54,175 bases of DNA from JBDRHL01 sp043816955 (GTDB lineage Bacteria > Planctomycetota > Phycisphaerae > Sedimentisphaerales > CAYZTY01). The translations under genes and the position numbers were made by a program. The notes beneath the pieces are model-generated. The model was not told the DNA's origin. It ran no database searches and was given only the letters and a program-made list of their open reading frames with translations. This document shows, piece after piece, positions 1-8,151 of this stretch; the first letter of the stretch is position 1; every line of letters begins with the position of its first letter. The stretch covers positions 1 to 54,175 of the forward strand of contig JBDRHL010000052.1 of NCBI GenBank assembly GCA_043816955.1, in the 5' to 3' direction.

Positions 1-66
1 TTTTCCACATAACTCCCCCCGCGCAAGCCCCCTTCAAAAACTGTTTCTACTCATCAGATATTACGG

Positions 67-103
67 TATAATACCGCCTCTTAAGTTCACCTTTCACAAG
101 GAG
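67..103 (+). promoter_or_regulatory. Candidate -10 box and ribosome binding site of lpdA
   Basis: A perfect TATAAT lies at 67-72 and a strong AAGGAG at 98-103, six bases before the lpdA ATG. No convincing -35 box sits 16-18 bp upstream of the TATAAT, so the -10 call is tentative. The ribosome binding site is clear and fixes the start codon. Confidence 0.5.
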
Positions 104-109
104 CACCAG

Positions 110-1492
110 ATGCCGGAAAAATTCGACGTTGTCGTAATCGGTTCAGGCCCGGGCGGCTACTCCGCCGCCATCCGATGTGCACAGAGAAACGCCTCTGTCG
201 CGATCATCGAAAAAGACCTCATTGGCGGAACCTGCCTTAACTGGGGCTGTATCCCCTCCAAAGCCCTCCTCGGCTCAGCACAGCTAATCCTTGCTGCTCG
301 AAAAGCCGCCGACCTCGGCGTCGATATCCCCTCTGTTTCCCCCAACTGGCCAAAAATCAAAGCCAGAAAAAATGCCATCGTCCAGAACTTCCGCAAAGGC
401 CTGACCGCCCTGATCGCCGCCAACAAAATTAAAATATACCGCGGAAAAGGCATCATCACCCAGCCGGGCAAAATCACCATCGAAACGCCCGCCGGCCCCC
501 AATACATCGAAGCAGCAAAAATAATCCTCGCCACCGGCTCCCAACCCATCCAGATCCCAGCAATTCCCTTTGACAGCCGAACCATCCTGACAAACAAGGA
601 AGCACTCGATCTCGATCAGATACCCGAATCCATGGTTATAATAGGCGGCGGCGTTCTGGGCTGCGAAATGGCGTGCGTCTATTCCGCTCTCGGCTCAAAA
701 ATCACTATCGTCGAAGCACTCGATCGGCTCGTGCCCATGGAAGACGAATGGGTCGGCAAACTCCTCGCCCGCGAATTTGCCCAGCGAGGCATCGAATCAT
801 TAACCGGTGAAAAAGTAACTGCTGTCCAGCCGGCCGGCAACGGCGCCGACATAACCCTTCAAAATGGCAGAAAAATACAGGCCGAAAAAATCCTCGTCTC
901 AGTAGGCAGACAAGCCGTTTGCGATCAGCAAACCATAGATGCCCTCGGTCTGCTGACCGAAAAGAGCACAATTAAGGTCAATGACAAAATGGAAACCAGC
1001 GTCCCCGGCGTTTTTGCCATCGGAGATGTGGTCGGCACAACCTACCTTGCTCACGGGGCATTTGCAGAAGCCGAAGTCGCCGCGATAAACGCCACGGGCG
1101 GCAGTGAGAAAATGCACGATTACTCACTGGTGCCGCGGGCAATCTACACCTTCCCGGAAGTTGCCTCTGTCGGAATGGGTGAATCGGCCTGCAAAACCGC
1201 GGGGATGGAGTATTCCATCGGCAAGGCATTTTTCAAAGCGAACGGCAGAAGCGTCGCCCACAATGAAACAACAGGCCGGATAATGGTCATCCGCGAAAAA
1301 TCATCTGACAAAATCCTGGGCATCACCATGGTCGGAAGCGAAGTAACCGAACTTCTCGCAACAGCGAGAATCCTGATAGGCACCGCCGAGAAGATCACCT
1401 CCATTTCATTCGCACATCCGACAGTTTCCGAGGTGCTCAAAGAAGCTGCTGAAGATGCCTTCGGCCTGAGTCTCCACAATCCGCCCGGGTAG
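110..1492 (+). CDS. lpdA: Dihydrolipoyl dehydrogenase (E3)
   Basis: FAD enzyme that reoxidises protein-bound dihydrolipoamide with NAD+ in 2-oxoacid dehydrogenase and glycine cleavage complexes. The 460 residues are the usual E3 length. Visible motifs in order: the FAD dinucleotide fold GSGPGG (11-16), the redox disulfide in GGTCLNWGCIPSK (Cys42 and Cys47), the NAD fold IIGGGVLG, the second FAD contact FAIGDVVG, and the C-terminal catalytic dyad HPTVSE (His436 and Glu441). The start is fixed by AAGGAG six bases upstream. It leads a tight run with lipB and lipA, so the enzyme that uses lipoyl groups is transcribed with the enzymes that make and attach them. No E1 or E2 gene is in the window; one could lie just upstream. 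Mercuric and glutathione reductases share the fold, but the lip genes and the HPTVSE dyad favour E3. Confidence 0.95.
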   Translation: MPEKFDVVVIGSGPGGYSAAIRCAQRNASVAIIEKDLIGGTCLNWGCIPSKALLGSAQLILAARKAADLGVDIPSVSPNWPKIKARKNAIVQNFRKGLTALIAANKIKIYRGKGIITQPGKITIETPAGPQYIEAAKIILATGSQPIQIPAIPFDSRTILTNKEALDLDQIPESMVIIGGGVLGCEMACVYSALGSKITIVEALDRLVPMEDEWVGKLLAREFAQRGIESLTGEKVTAVQPAGNGADITLQNGRKIQAEKILVSVGRQAVCDQQTIDALGLLTEKSTIKVNDKMETSVPGVFAIGDVVGTTYLAHGAFAEAEVAAINATGGSEKMHDYSLVPRAIYTFPEVASVGMGESACKTAGMEYSIGKAFFKANGRSVAHNETTGRIMVIREKSSDKILGITMVGSEVTELLATARILIGTAEKITSISFAHPTVSEVLKEAAEDAFGLSLHNPPG

Positions 1493-1504
1493 TGAGAATA
1501 ACGC

Positions 1505-2185
1505 GTGACAGGTAAAAAAAACACCTTGCGACTACGGATTGTCGATTGCGGCCTGACAGATTTTCGCCGGATACTGGACCTCCAGCATCAACTGCAGCAA
1601 AAACGCCATGATAATGCTGTCCCAAACACTATCCTGATCGTCGAGCACAAGCCCGTCATTACCCTTGGTGCACGCGAAAATGCCAACAGACTGCTGCTCA
1701 CCCCACAGCAATTACACAACAAAGGCATCGACCTCGTCGGGATAAGAAGAGGCGGCGGAACCACCGCACATAACCCGGGCCAGATCGTCTTTTACCCGAT
1801 CTTCAACCTGCACAGTGTTGCAGACGGCGTAACATCATACATAAGGCAGCTCGAATCGGTTGGTAGTGAGCTTTTAATCCGGCTCGGCCTTGATACACAC
1901 CCGAAAAAAGGCTTTCCAGGCCTATGGGTTGACGGCAGGAAGATTGCATCGATCGGTGTGCGAGTCTCAAAAGGCATCACACAGCACGGCATGGCGATAA
2001 ACATAAACAATGACCTGAGTATTTTTGACCACATCATACCCTGCGGCCTGGATGGCGTGGTGATGACAAGCCTGCATAACGAAACAGGTGTTCTTCATGA
2101 CATGAAAAAGGTAAAAAGAATACTTGCCGAGATTCTCGTAAAACATTTCTCCTCCGAGGAATTTGCAGAATATGAAAACATCTAA
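1505..2185 (+). CDS. lipB: Octanoyl-ACP:protein N-octanoyltransferase LipB
   Basis: Transfers octanoate from acyl carrier protein to the lipoyl lysine of E2 and GcvH domains, the first step of cytosolic lipoate synthesis. The 226-residue protein shows the family motifs: HKPVITLGAR near residue 48, RRGGGTTAHNPGQ (81-93), the catalytic lysine in GRKIASIG (Lys146), and the acyl-thioester cysteine in HIIPCGL (Cys180). The start is GTG, 12 bases after the lpdA stop, with no strong ribosome binding site, so translational coupling to lpdA is likely. The 3' end overlaps the lipA start by 14 bases. The overlap and the next gene make LipB far more likely than a lipoate ligase LplA. Confidence 0.93.
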   Translation: MTGKKNTLRLRIVDCGLTDFRRILDLQHQLQQKRHDNAVPNTILIVEHKPVITLGARENANRLLLTPQQLHNKGIDLVGIRRGGGTTAHNPGQIVFYPIFNLHSVADGVTSYIRQLESVGSELLIRLGLDTHPKKGFPGLWVDGRKIASIGVRVSKGITQHGMAININNDLSIFDHIIPCGLDGVVMTSLHNETGVLHDMKKVKRILAEILVKHFSSEEFAEYENI

Positions 2186-3029
2186 CAGACTGCCGCCCTG
2201 GCTGCGAAGAAGGATGCCCGCAGGTGAGGGCTTCAACAGGACCCGCGATATCCTCGGCTCACTAGGACTGGAAACGATATGCGTCAATGCAAACTGCCCC
2301 AACCGCGGCGAATGCTGGGAAAGAGGAACAGCTACGGTACTTATCCTGGGCAACATCTGCACCCGCAATTGTAAATTCTGTTCCGTTCAGACGGGCAAAC
2401 CCGGGCCTGTCGATATAACCGAACCTGCCAGGGTGGCGGAGATGGCTGAAAAAATGCGGCTCAAATATCTCGTAATCACAAGTGTCAATCGTGACGATCT
2501 GCCGGACGGCGGGGCGGAACAGTTCAAAAACGTTATCAACGCTGTCAGACAGCAAATCAGCGACATAAATTTTGAAATCCTGACACCCGATTTTCGCTGC
2601 TGTCAGGATACTGCTATCCAAATCCTCAGTGAGGTACTTCCCTTTGTGTTCAGCCACAATATCGAAACCGTTCCCCGGCTCTATCCTGCTGCCCGAAGCG
2701 GCGGAGACTATAACTGCTCGCTAGCGCTTCTGGAAAAGGCGAAAAAAGCCTGGCCTGACATCGCTACCAAGTCGGCGTTAATGCTCGGTCTGGGTGAAAC
2801 AGATGACGAGATAGACCGCGTACTGCGGGGCCTGCGAAATGTCGGCTGTGACAGAATCGCCATCGGCCAGTACCTGCGGCCGACAAAAGACTCCCTGGAA
2901 GTTTCAGAATATATAACCCCCGAAAAATTCGACTACTGGAAGCAGCATGCCCGGCAGCTAGGCTTCGGCTGGGTGATGTCCTCGCCCTTCACACGAAGTT
3001 CATACATGGCAGAGCAAACAGCGAAATAA
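2172..3029 (+). CDS. lipA: Lipoyl synthase (radical SAM)
   Basis: Radical SAM enzyme that inserts two sulfurs into the protein-bound octanoyl chain. Both iron-sulfur sites are visible: the auxiliary-cluster cysteines in CVNANCPNRGEC (Cys37, 42, 48) and the radical SAM CTRNCKFC (Cys63, 67, 70). The C-terminal RSSY (275-278) carries the serine that ligates the auxiliary cluster. At 285 residues it is a normal length. The ATG at 2172 was chosen over an in-frame TTG at 2163 because GAGGA at 2156-2160 lies 11 bases before the ATG but only 2 before the TTG. It overlaps the lipB end by 14 bases, so the two are co-translated. Confidence 0.96.
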   Translation: MKTSNRLPPWLRRRMPAGEGFNRTRDILGSLGLETICVNANCPNRGECWERGTATVLILGNICTRNCKFCSVQTGKPGPVDITEPARVAEMAEKMRLKYLVITSVNRDDLPDGGAEQFKNVINAVRQQISDINFEILTPDFRCCQDTAIQILSEVLPFVFSHNIETVPRLYPAARSGGDYNCSLALLEKAKKAWPDIATKSALMLGLGETDDEIDRVLRGLRNVGCDRIAIGQYLRPTKDSLEVSEYITPEKFDYWKQHARQLGFGWVMSSPFTRSSYMAEQTAK

Positions 3030-3044
3030 AAGGATTTGCATCGA

Positions 3045-3809
3045 ATGGCTGATTTCGTATTTTCCGAGGTGGACACAACTCAATGGATGATACTCTGTTT
3101 TTGTGCGGTGATGGTCGGCATAAGCAAAACGGGTGTGCCGGGCGTCGGGATATTGAATGTGCCGCTGCTGGCGTTACTGTTTCCTGCCAAGGCATCGACC
3201 GGCCTGCTGCTGCCGATGCTTGCCTTTGCTGATATATTCGCGGTCGCTTATTACCGAAGACATGCTCAATGGAGTCATATTATAAAACTGCTGCCGCCCG
3301 CTCTGGCGGGCATCGCGGCAGGTTCGGTTGTCATCCGACATATCGATAATACTCAGCTTAAGCCGATAATCGGCATCATAATCCTTTCGATGCTCGCTTT
3401 GAATTATTGGCGCGACAGACGCAGCGGAGACAAGATGCACATTCCCACACATTGGAGTTTTGCTGTAACAATCGGTTTTTTCGCAGGGGTAACGACGCAG
3501 CTTGCCAACGCGGCGGGGCCGATCATGGTTATCTATCTGCTCGCGATGAGATTTGATAAGAACGAATTTATCGGGACGGGCGCTTGGTATTTCCTTATCC
3601 TGAACTGGCTTAAGATACCGATGTTTGTATGGGACGGCAGAATAACTCTGGAATCAGTGAAAGCTGATCTGTTAATGTGTCCGCTGATAATTGTCGGCGT
3701 AGTAGCTGGAATTGTTATTTTGAAACGACTCCCGCAGAAGTGGTTCAATATCATTGTCCAGGTTCTGGTCCTCGCGGCTGCGGTGAAGCTTGTCATGGAT
3801 TTTTTTTAA
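3045..3809 (+). CDS. TauE/SafE-family membrane permease
   Basis: Predicted inner-membrane transporter of the TauE/SafE (DUF81) family, whose studied members export sulfite, sulfoacetate or related organosulfur anions. The 254-residue protein is nearly all hydrophobic, with about eight membrane segments in two halves. Each half carries a glycine-rich turn typical of the family (GISKTGVPGVG near the N terminus, GFFAGVTTQLANAAGP near residue 150). ATG at 3045 follows AAGGA at 3030-3034 and is preferred over an in-frame TTG nine bases earlier. It follows lipA by 15 bases and may share its transcript; a link to sulfur handling in lipoate synthesis is only a guess. The substrate cannot be told from sequence. 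Confidence 0.85.
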   Translation: MADFVFSEVDTTQWMILCFCAVMVGISKTGVPGVGILNVPLLALLFPAKASTGLLLPMLAFADIFAVAYYRRHAQWSHIIKLLPPALAGIAAGSVVIRHIDNTQLKPIIGIIILSMLALNYWRDRRSGDKMHIPTHWSFAVTIGFFAGVTTQLANAAGPIMVIYLLAMRFDKNEFIGTGAWYFLILNWLKIPMFVWDGRITLESVKADLLMCPLIIVGVVAGIVILKRLPQKWFNIIVQVLVLAAAVKLVMDFF

Positions 3810-3842
3810 TGTTTTTGTGAAGGTTGTGGGGAGGTGAAGGTT

Positions 3843-4727
3843 TTACTGCAGGAGTTTTGTGCAGATGCCGGTGATTTCGACATACTGCTGGGGTGATAAC
3901 TGTTCGCCGCGGGCGCGGGGGTCGATGGAAGCTTGTGAAAACACATGGTCCCAGTCAGTGATGTTTTCAAGGGGGGGTTCTGCCAACGCGGCGCATCGTT
4001 TGAGGGTTTTTCGGCGATGGTTCATGAACAGATGCACAAGGGCACAGAACAGGTTGATGTCGGTGATATGCGAGGTTTTTGCCTGATCGCGTATGAAAGT
4101 TACCATCGCAGAATCCACCCGGGGTTTCGGCCAGAAGACGGACGGACGAAGTGTCCGAAGAAGACGGATGCTGCCTGTGGTGTTAAGGATAATACTGAGG
4201 GCGCCATAATGCGGTGAGCCGGGTAGGGCTGCCATGCGGTCGGCGACTTCTTTCTGAACGGTAACGTGCATTTCGTCGGCAATTACCGGGCCGACTGCAA
4301 GATTCACCATCAAAGGAGCTGCGATGCTGTAGGGTAGATTTGAAACAAGAATAAGTCTGCCTTGAAGCTCGCCGCGAGCAGCATTGACTGCCTGTATTAC
4401 CATACTGTGCAGTGTGTGTTTATTCCGGAGGATGTCGGTGTTTATAACTTCGAGATTCTGCCTGGTGGCAAGTTGACGGACAAGTATCTGCCAGAGAGAG
4501 CTGTCAAGTTCCACGGCGATGACTTTGCCTGCACGGCAGATCAGTTCTTCGGTAAGGGAACCGGTTCCTGCGCCGACTTCCAGGACAATGTCGCGGTTTG
4601 ATATATTCGCCGAATCGACAAGCAGCCGCATAAGGTTAAGATCGATCAGGAAATGCTGACCGAGGCGTTTGGCGGGGCTAAGAGCCGCTGAAGCGAGAAG
4701 CTGCTCTATTTGATGTCTGGTTTGCAT
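3843..4727 (-). CDS. rsmA: 16S rRNA (adenine1518-N6/adenine1519-N6)-dimethyltransferase
   Basis: Dimethylates two adjacent adenines in the 3' terminal helix of 16S rRNA late in 30S assembly, using S-adenosylmethionine. The 294-residue protein begins with the family signature GQHFLIDLN (about 23-31), then the SAM-binding VLEVGAGTGSLTEEL and the catalytic NLPY motif (VSNLPYSIAAPL). The C-terminal helical domain is present. It is the last gene of ribE-pdxA-rsmA, 16 bases after pdxA. The ATG has no recognisable Shine-Dalgarno sequence, so it probably depends on coupling or on another initiation route. A pdxA-rsmA neighbourhood also occurs in proteobacteria, which supports both calls. Confidence 0.95.
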   Translation of the reverse strand: MQTRHQIEQLLASAALSPAKRLGQHFLIDLNLMRLLVDSANISNRDIVLEVGAGTGSLTEELICRAGKVIAVELDSSLWQILVRQLATRQNLEVINTDILRNKHTLHSMVIQAVNAARGELQGRLILVSNLPYSIAAPLMVNLAVGPVIADEMHVTVQKEVADRMAALPGSPHYGALSIILNTTGSIRLLRTLRPSVFWPKPRVDSAMVTFIRDQAKTSHITDINLFCALVHLFMNHRRKTLKRCAALAEPPLENITDWDHVFSQASIDPRARGEQLSPQQYVEITGICTKLLQ

Positions 4728-4743
4728 TTTTTTGGAGGCCCGG

Positions 4744-5799
4744 TTAGTTTTCGACGGGGTTTTCTGTCAGCCGGCAGGAACGTTTCGTTCTCGCCATTTC
4801 GATAGCTGTGCGCACAGCGGCTTTGAAGCCTGCGGGATTGGCGAGGCCTTTGCCTGCGATATCGAACGCTGTCCCGTGGCCGGGCGAAGTGCGGATTATG
4901 GGCAGGCCTATTGTAATATTGACCGCCTCATCGAACGCCAGGAGTTTTACGGGTATCATTGCCTGGTCGTGGTACATCGCGACGACGCCCTCAAATTCGC
5001 CTTTGCAGGCGCGTGTGAAGATAGTATCTGCGGGAAAGGGGCCGGAGCAATCAATCCCGGTATCCTGTGCCATTCGGACAGCGGGCGCTATGATGCGGAT
5101 TTCCTCGTCACCGAACTGGCCCTGCTCGCCGGCATGAGGATTTAGGGCGGCGACTCCAATCCTCGGTTTTGCGATGCCGAAATATTGTTTCAGGGCGGTA
5201 TTCAGCAGATCGATCGGCTCATGGACTCGGCCGATAGTAAACTTGTTGCGAAGTTCGAAAAGCGGCTCATGTATCGTGGCAAGGGCGATTTTCAAAGGGC
5301 CTGCAACGAATATCATCGCCTTTCGCGGCGATTTGGTAAGCTCGGCGAGCATTTCGGTGTGGCCCGGCCATTTACTCCCCGCCAGATTCCAGCTTGTTTT
5401 GCTTATAGGGGCGGTTACAACAGCGTCTATGATGCCTGCAAGAGCAGCATCGACGGCGTCGATGCAGAAGGTCATGGAAGCTTCGCCAGCGATACGGCTG
5501 GGGCCTTTTATCCACGGGGGCACGGAGTAATCATCATAGTCGGCGACAATAACCTTGTGAGGATAGTTGCGGCTGAGTTTTTCGTGCTGATGACGTCCCC
5601 AGAAGGGCTCTATTTCAAGCTTGTCGGCGGCGTAGACCAACTGCTCGTTCATGCCGAAGACAATGAACTTTGCCTGGCGTCTTATCGCGGGATCTTCGAG
5701 AGCTTTTACAATGATTTCCGGGCCGATGCCGGCTGGATCACCCATGGTTATCCCGATGACAAGCTCTTTTTCGGCGTGGTTGTTGCGGTTTTTGTTCAT
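4744..5799 (-). CDS. pdxA: 4-hydroxythreonine-4-phosphate dehydrogenase
   Basis: NAD-dependent, metal-dependent oxidation of 4-phosphohydroxy-L-threonine in the DXP-dependent route to pyridoxal phosphate. The 351-residue protein shows the family blocks in order: ITMGDPAGIGPEI at the N terminus, VTAPISKTSW, WPGHTEML, NPHAGEQGQFG, MYHDQAMIP and RTSPGHGTAFDIAG. These include the histidines that bind the catalytic metal. It starts six bases after the ribE stop, with no clear ribosome binding site, so coupling to ribE is likely. The related DUF1537-linked PdxA2 family shares the fold; operon context with a cofactor gene favours B6 synthesis. Confidence 0.94.
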   Translation of the reverse strand: MNKNRNNHAEKELVIGITMGDPAGIGPEIIVKALEDPAIRRQAKFIVFGMNEQLVYAADKLEIEPFWGRHQHEKLSRNYPHKVIVADYDDYSVPPWIKGPSRIAGEASMTFCIDAVDAALAGIIDAVVTAPISKTSWNLAGSKWPGHTEMLAELTKSPRKAMIFVAGPLKIALATIHEPLFELRNKFTIGRVHEPIDLLNTALKQYFGIAKPRIGVAALNPHAGEQGQFGDEEIRIIAPAVRMAQDTGIDCSGPFPADTIFTRACKGEFEGVVAMYHDQAMIPVKLLAFDEAVNITIGLPIIRTSPGHGTAFDIAGKGLANPAGFKAAVRTAIEMARTKRSCRLTENPVEN

Positions 5800-5805
5800 G
5801 CCGGA

Positions 5806-6435
5806 TTAAAAACCCATCTGCCTGAGATCTTCGGCGGTCAAGGATTTTTTAGATCCCAGTATCCTGCCGATGTATTTGGAGATCGACTTTACTATCAGAT
5901 CCGTCTCGATATTTACGTTATGTCCGATCCGGGCCTGTCCCAGCGTTGTATTCTTCAGGGTTGCGGGTATCAAAGCGACGGTAAAGCCATCGGTGTTCAT
6001 CTGTGCGATGGTCAGGCTTACGCCATCGACCGCTACCGAGCCTTTCGGAAGCATCTGATCAAGCAGCTCGGCGGGGGCGGTAAAAGTTATCTCGGCAAAG
6101 CTGCCTTTACGGCGGATGTCTGTGATTTTGCCGATGCCGTCGATGTGGCCCTGCATGATATGTCCCCCGAACCTGTCGTCGGGGCGCATAGCAAGCTCTA
6201 TATTGACTTTGTCTGCGGTGTGCAGACGGCCTAAGGTTGTCCGGCTGAAGGTTTCCGGGCTTATATCAAAAAGGGCTGTGCCTGCGGTGATCTGCCGAAC
6301 TGTCAGGCACGCGCCGTTGACAGCGACACTATCGCCGATTCGGACATGATCAATCAGATCGGCAAGATCGATCGAAATTGAACTGCTGTCAAGGTTTTTG
6401 ACAACGCAGACTGCCTGTATTATCCCTGTGAACAT
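5806..6435 (-). CDS. ribE: Riboflavin synthase, alpha chain
   Basis: Converts two molecules of 6,7-dimethyl-8-ribityllumazine into riboflavin plus a pyrimidinedione. The 209-residue protein has the two tandem lumazine-binding barrels of the family. Each contains the same motif: GDSVAVNGACLTV in the first and KGSVAVDGVSLTI in the second. The start was set at the ATG giving MFTGII, the near-universal N terminus of this family. A TTG further upstream would add 12 residues but overlaps the -35 box of the best promoter. No Shine-Dalgarno is present and the predicted transcript begins at or one base before this ATG. The other rib genes are not in the window and no FMN riboswitch precedes it. Confidence 0.94.
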   Translation of the reverse strand: MFTGIIQAVCVVKNLDSSSISIDLADLIDHVRIGDSVAVNGACLTVRQITAGTALFDISPETFSRTTLGRLHTADKVNIELAMRPDDRFGGHIMQGHIDGIGKITDIRRKGSFAEITFTAPAELLDQMLPKGSVAVDGVSLTIAQMNTDGFTVALIPATLKNTTLGQARIGHNVNIETDLIVKSISKYIGRILGSKKSLTAEDLRQMGF

Positions 6436-6442
6436 AATCAAC

Positions 6443-6471
6443 ATGCTAAGAGCAGTAAAGGCAAAAGTCAA
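6443..6471 (-). promoter_or_regulatory. Candidate sigma-70 promoter of ribE-pdxA-rsmA
   Basis: On the minus strand, TTGACT (6466-6471) is followed after 17 bp by TAGCAT (6443-6448), matching 5/6 and 4/6 of consensus. Transcription would begin near 6436, so the ribE ATG at 6435 would have essentially no leader. This agrees with the lack of a ribosome binding site. Confidence 0.5.
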
Positions 6472-6488
6472 ACGGCTTTTATAATGGC

Positions 6489-6517
6489 TTGAATGCCGTC
6501 GGTGCAGGCGTTATAAT
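6489..6517 (+). promoter_or_regulatory. Candidate sigma-70 promoter of ilvC
   Basis: TTGAAT (6489-6494) and a perfect TATAAT (6512-6517) are separated by 17 bp. The transcript would start near 6524, giving an ilvC leader of about 90 nt. No leader peptide or attenuator hairpin with a U-run was found in that leader. Confidence 0.6.
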
Positions 6518-6612
6518 GCAGAATACCCTTGCAATCAGAGCAGCCTGCCGGTATTATTACCTGACAAGTAGTGCAGAGGAGATAACAGTTAATTGACATT
6601 AGGAGAAATATC

Positions 6613-7713
6613 ATGGCAGTTATTGATTTCGGCGGGGTGAAGGAAAGAGTTGTAATGCGGAAAGAATTTCCGATGACCAAGGCCCGCCAGGCGTTGAAAA
6701 AGGAGACCATTGCCGTGATCGGCTACGGCGTACAGGGTCCGGCCCAGTCACTGAACATGAAGGACAACGGTTTTAATGTTATCGTGGGCCAGTCAAGGCA
6801 GTTCAAGAAGGACTGGGACAGGGCGGTCAAGGACGGCTGGAAGCCCGGCAAAACACTCTTCGATATCGAAGAGGCGTGTGATCGCGGTACGATCATCGAG
6901 TATCTTGTGTCGGACGCGGCGCAGAAGATTCTGTGGCCGACGATCAGGAAACATCTGAAGGCTGGTGATGCGCTTTACTTTTCACACGGTTTTTCAATCG
7001 TGTATAAAGACCAGACCAAGATTATACCACCAGGTGATATAGATGTGATTATGGTGGCACCTAAAGGTTCAGGAACGTCGTTGCGCCGGAATTTTCTAAG
7101 CGGGGCGGGGATTAACGCGAGTTACGCCGTGTTCCAGGACGCCACCAGCAGGGCAGAGGAGCGATGCATCGCATTGGGTATAGCGATCGGTTCTGGGTAT
7201 CTGTTTCCTACCACATTCGAGAAGGAAGTGTACAGCGACCTGACAGGCGAGCGAGGCATACTGATGGGCGCACTAGCAGGGGTGATGGAAGCACAGTATA
7301 GTGTACTTCGCAGTCACGGCCACAGTCCGAGTGAGGCTTTCAATGAGACGGTTGAAGAACTGACGCAAAGTCTGATTCGGCTGGTCGATGAGAACGGGAT
7401 GGACTGGATGTACGCCAATTGCTCAGCCACGGCGCAGCGAGGCGCTCTTGACTGGAAGCCGAAGTTCAAAAAAGCAGTGCTGCCGGTCTTTAAGGAGCTT
7501 TACAGAAGCGTTGCTTCGGGCAAGGAAACCAGGCGGGTCCTCAGTTCCTGCGGCAAGAAGAATTACCAGCAGCAGTTGGGCAGGGAGCTTGACGCCATCG
7601 GCAACAGCGAGATGTGGCAGGCAGGCAAGGCAACGCGTTCTCTGCGGCCGAGAGAGTCGGCTAAAAAGGTAAGCAAGGCAACAAAGGGCATCGCCGGCAG
7701 AAAGCGGAACTAA
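6613..7713 (+). CDS. ilvC: Ketol-acid reductoisomerase (NADP+)
   Basis: Second step of valine, leucine and isoleucine synthesis: Mg-dependent alkyl migration, then NADPH reduction of acetolactate or acetohydroxybutyrate. The N-terminal Rossmann motif is GYGVQGPAQSLN, followed by YFSHGFSIVYKD and APKGSGTSLRR. The helical C-terminal domain has the conserved GERGILMGALAGVMEAQY and SATAQRGALDW blocks. The start has AGGAGA seven bases upstream. At 366 residues it is longer than a typical class I enzyme of about 330, because of a basic tail from about residue 335 rich in Lys, Arg and Ser. ilvB and ilvN are not adjacent, so this gene has its own promoter. The core assignment is secure; the tail is unexplained. 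Confidence 0.95.
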   Translation: MAVIDFGGVKERVVMRKEFPMTKARQALKKETIAVIGYGVQGPAQSLNMKDNGFNVIVGQSRQFKKDWDRAVKDGWKPGKTLFDIEEACDRGTIIEYLVSDAAQKILWPTIRKHLKAGDALYFSHGFSIVYKDQTKIIPPGDIDVIMVAPKGSGTSLRRNFLSGAGINASYAVFQDATSRAEERCIALGIAIGSGYLFPTTFEKEVYSDLTGERGILMGALAGVMEAQYSVLRSHGHSPSEAFNETVEELTQSLIRLVDENGMDWMYANCSATAQRGALDWKPKFKKAVLPVFKELYRSVASGKETRRVLSSCGKKNYQQQLGRELDAIGNSEMWQAGKATRSLRPRESAKKVSKATKGIAGRKRN

Positions 7714-7734
7714 AGCGTTAGGGAAATAATTTTA

Positions 7735-8130
7735 CTAGCTTTGTGCTTTTTCGAAGACTTCTTCTGCGACAAAGATAGGCGCACCTGATGCAACAGACAG
7801 GGCGATGGCATCGGAGGGTCTGGCGTCTACCTCGATCACCCTGCCGTCGATACTGAGGAAAAGGCCTGCGTAGAATATGTGATTGTGCAAGTCCTTGATT
7901 ACTATTTTGTCGACTTTTACGCCTGCCTTTTCAAGCACAGCGGCAAGCAGGTCGTGCGTCATCGGGCGGGGGGGCTTGATGCCTTTGAGACGGCGGTCGA
8001 TTGCGAAGATTTCCACTATCCCTATGACTATGGGAAGAGTCCGCCTGCCTGCGCGTTCTTTCAGAACAATTATCTGTTCTTCGGAGGTCTCGTTAATAAT
8101 CAGACGAGATAACTCAACAGGGATATCCAT
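7735..8130 (-). CDS. BFN (bifunctional nuclease, DUF151) domain protein
   Basis: Small protein of the DUF151/BFN family, named after a plant protein with DNase and RNase activity. Bacterial members are conserved but poorly studied. The 131 residues match the single-domain bacterial form: an N-terminal IVLKERAGRRTLPIVIG strand pair, then the signature VIKDLHNHIFYAGL and EVDARPSDAIALSVASGAPI. GAGG lies eight bases before the ATG. It is the last gene of the secA-coaE-rho-valS run, 21 bases after valS. Nuclease activity is a family label, not something the sequence proves. It converges on ilvC. Confidence 0.85.
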   Translation of the reverse strand: MDIPVELSRLIINETSEEQIIVLKERAGRRTLPIVIGIVEIFAIDRRLKGIKPPRPMTHDLLAAVLEKAGVKVDKIVIKDLHNHIFYAGLFLSIDGRVIEVDARPSDAIALSVASGAPIFVAEEVFEKAQS

Positions 8131-8151
8131 CGGTTTGCCTCATGGATAATT

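Noticed and set aside
5185..6234. Long open frame on the plus strand antisense to pdxA and ribE
   Set aside because: It is out of phase with two clear conserved proteins on the other strand and its translation has no recognisable domain.
6436..6612. FMN riboswitch upstream of ribE
   Set aside because: None of the conserved FMN-aptamer blocks is present, and the predicted transcript start leaves no leader for one.
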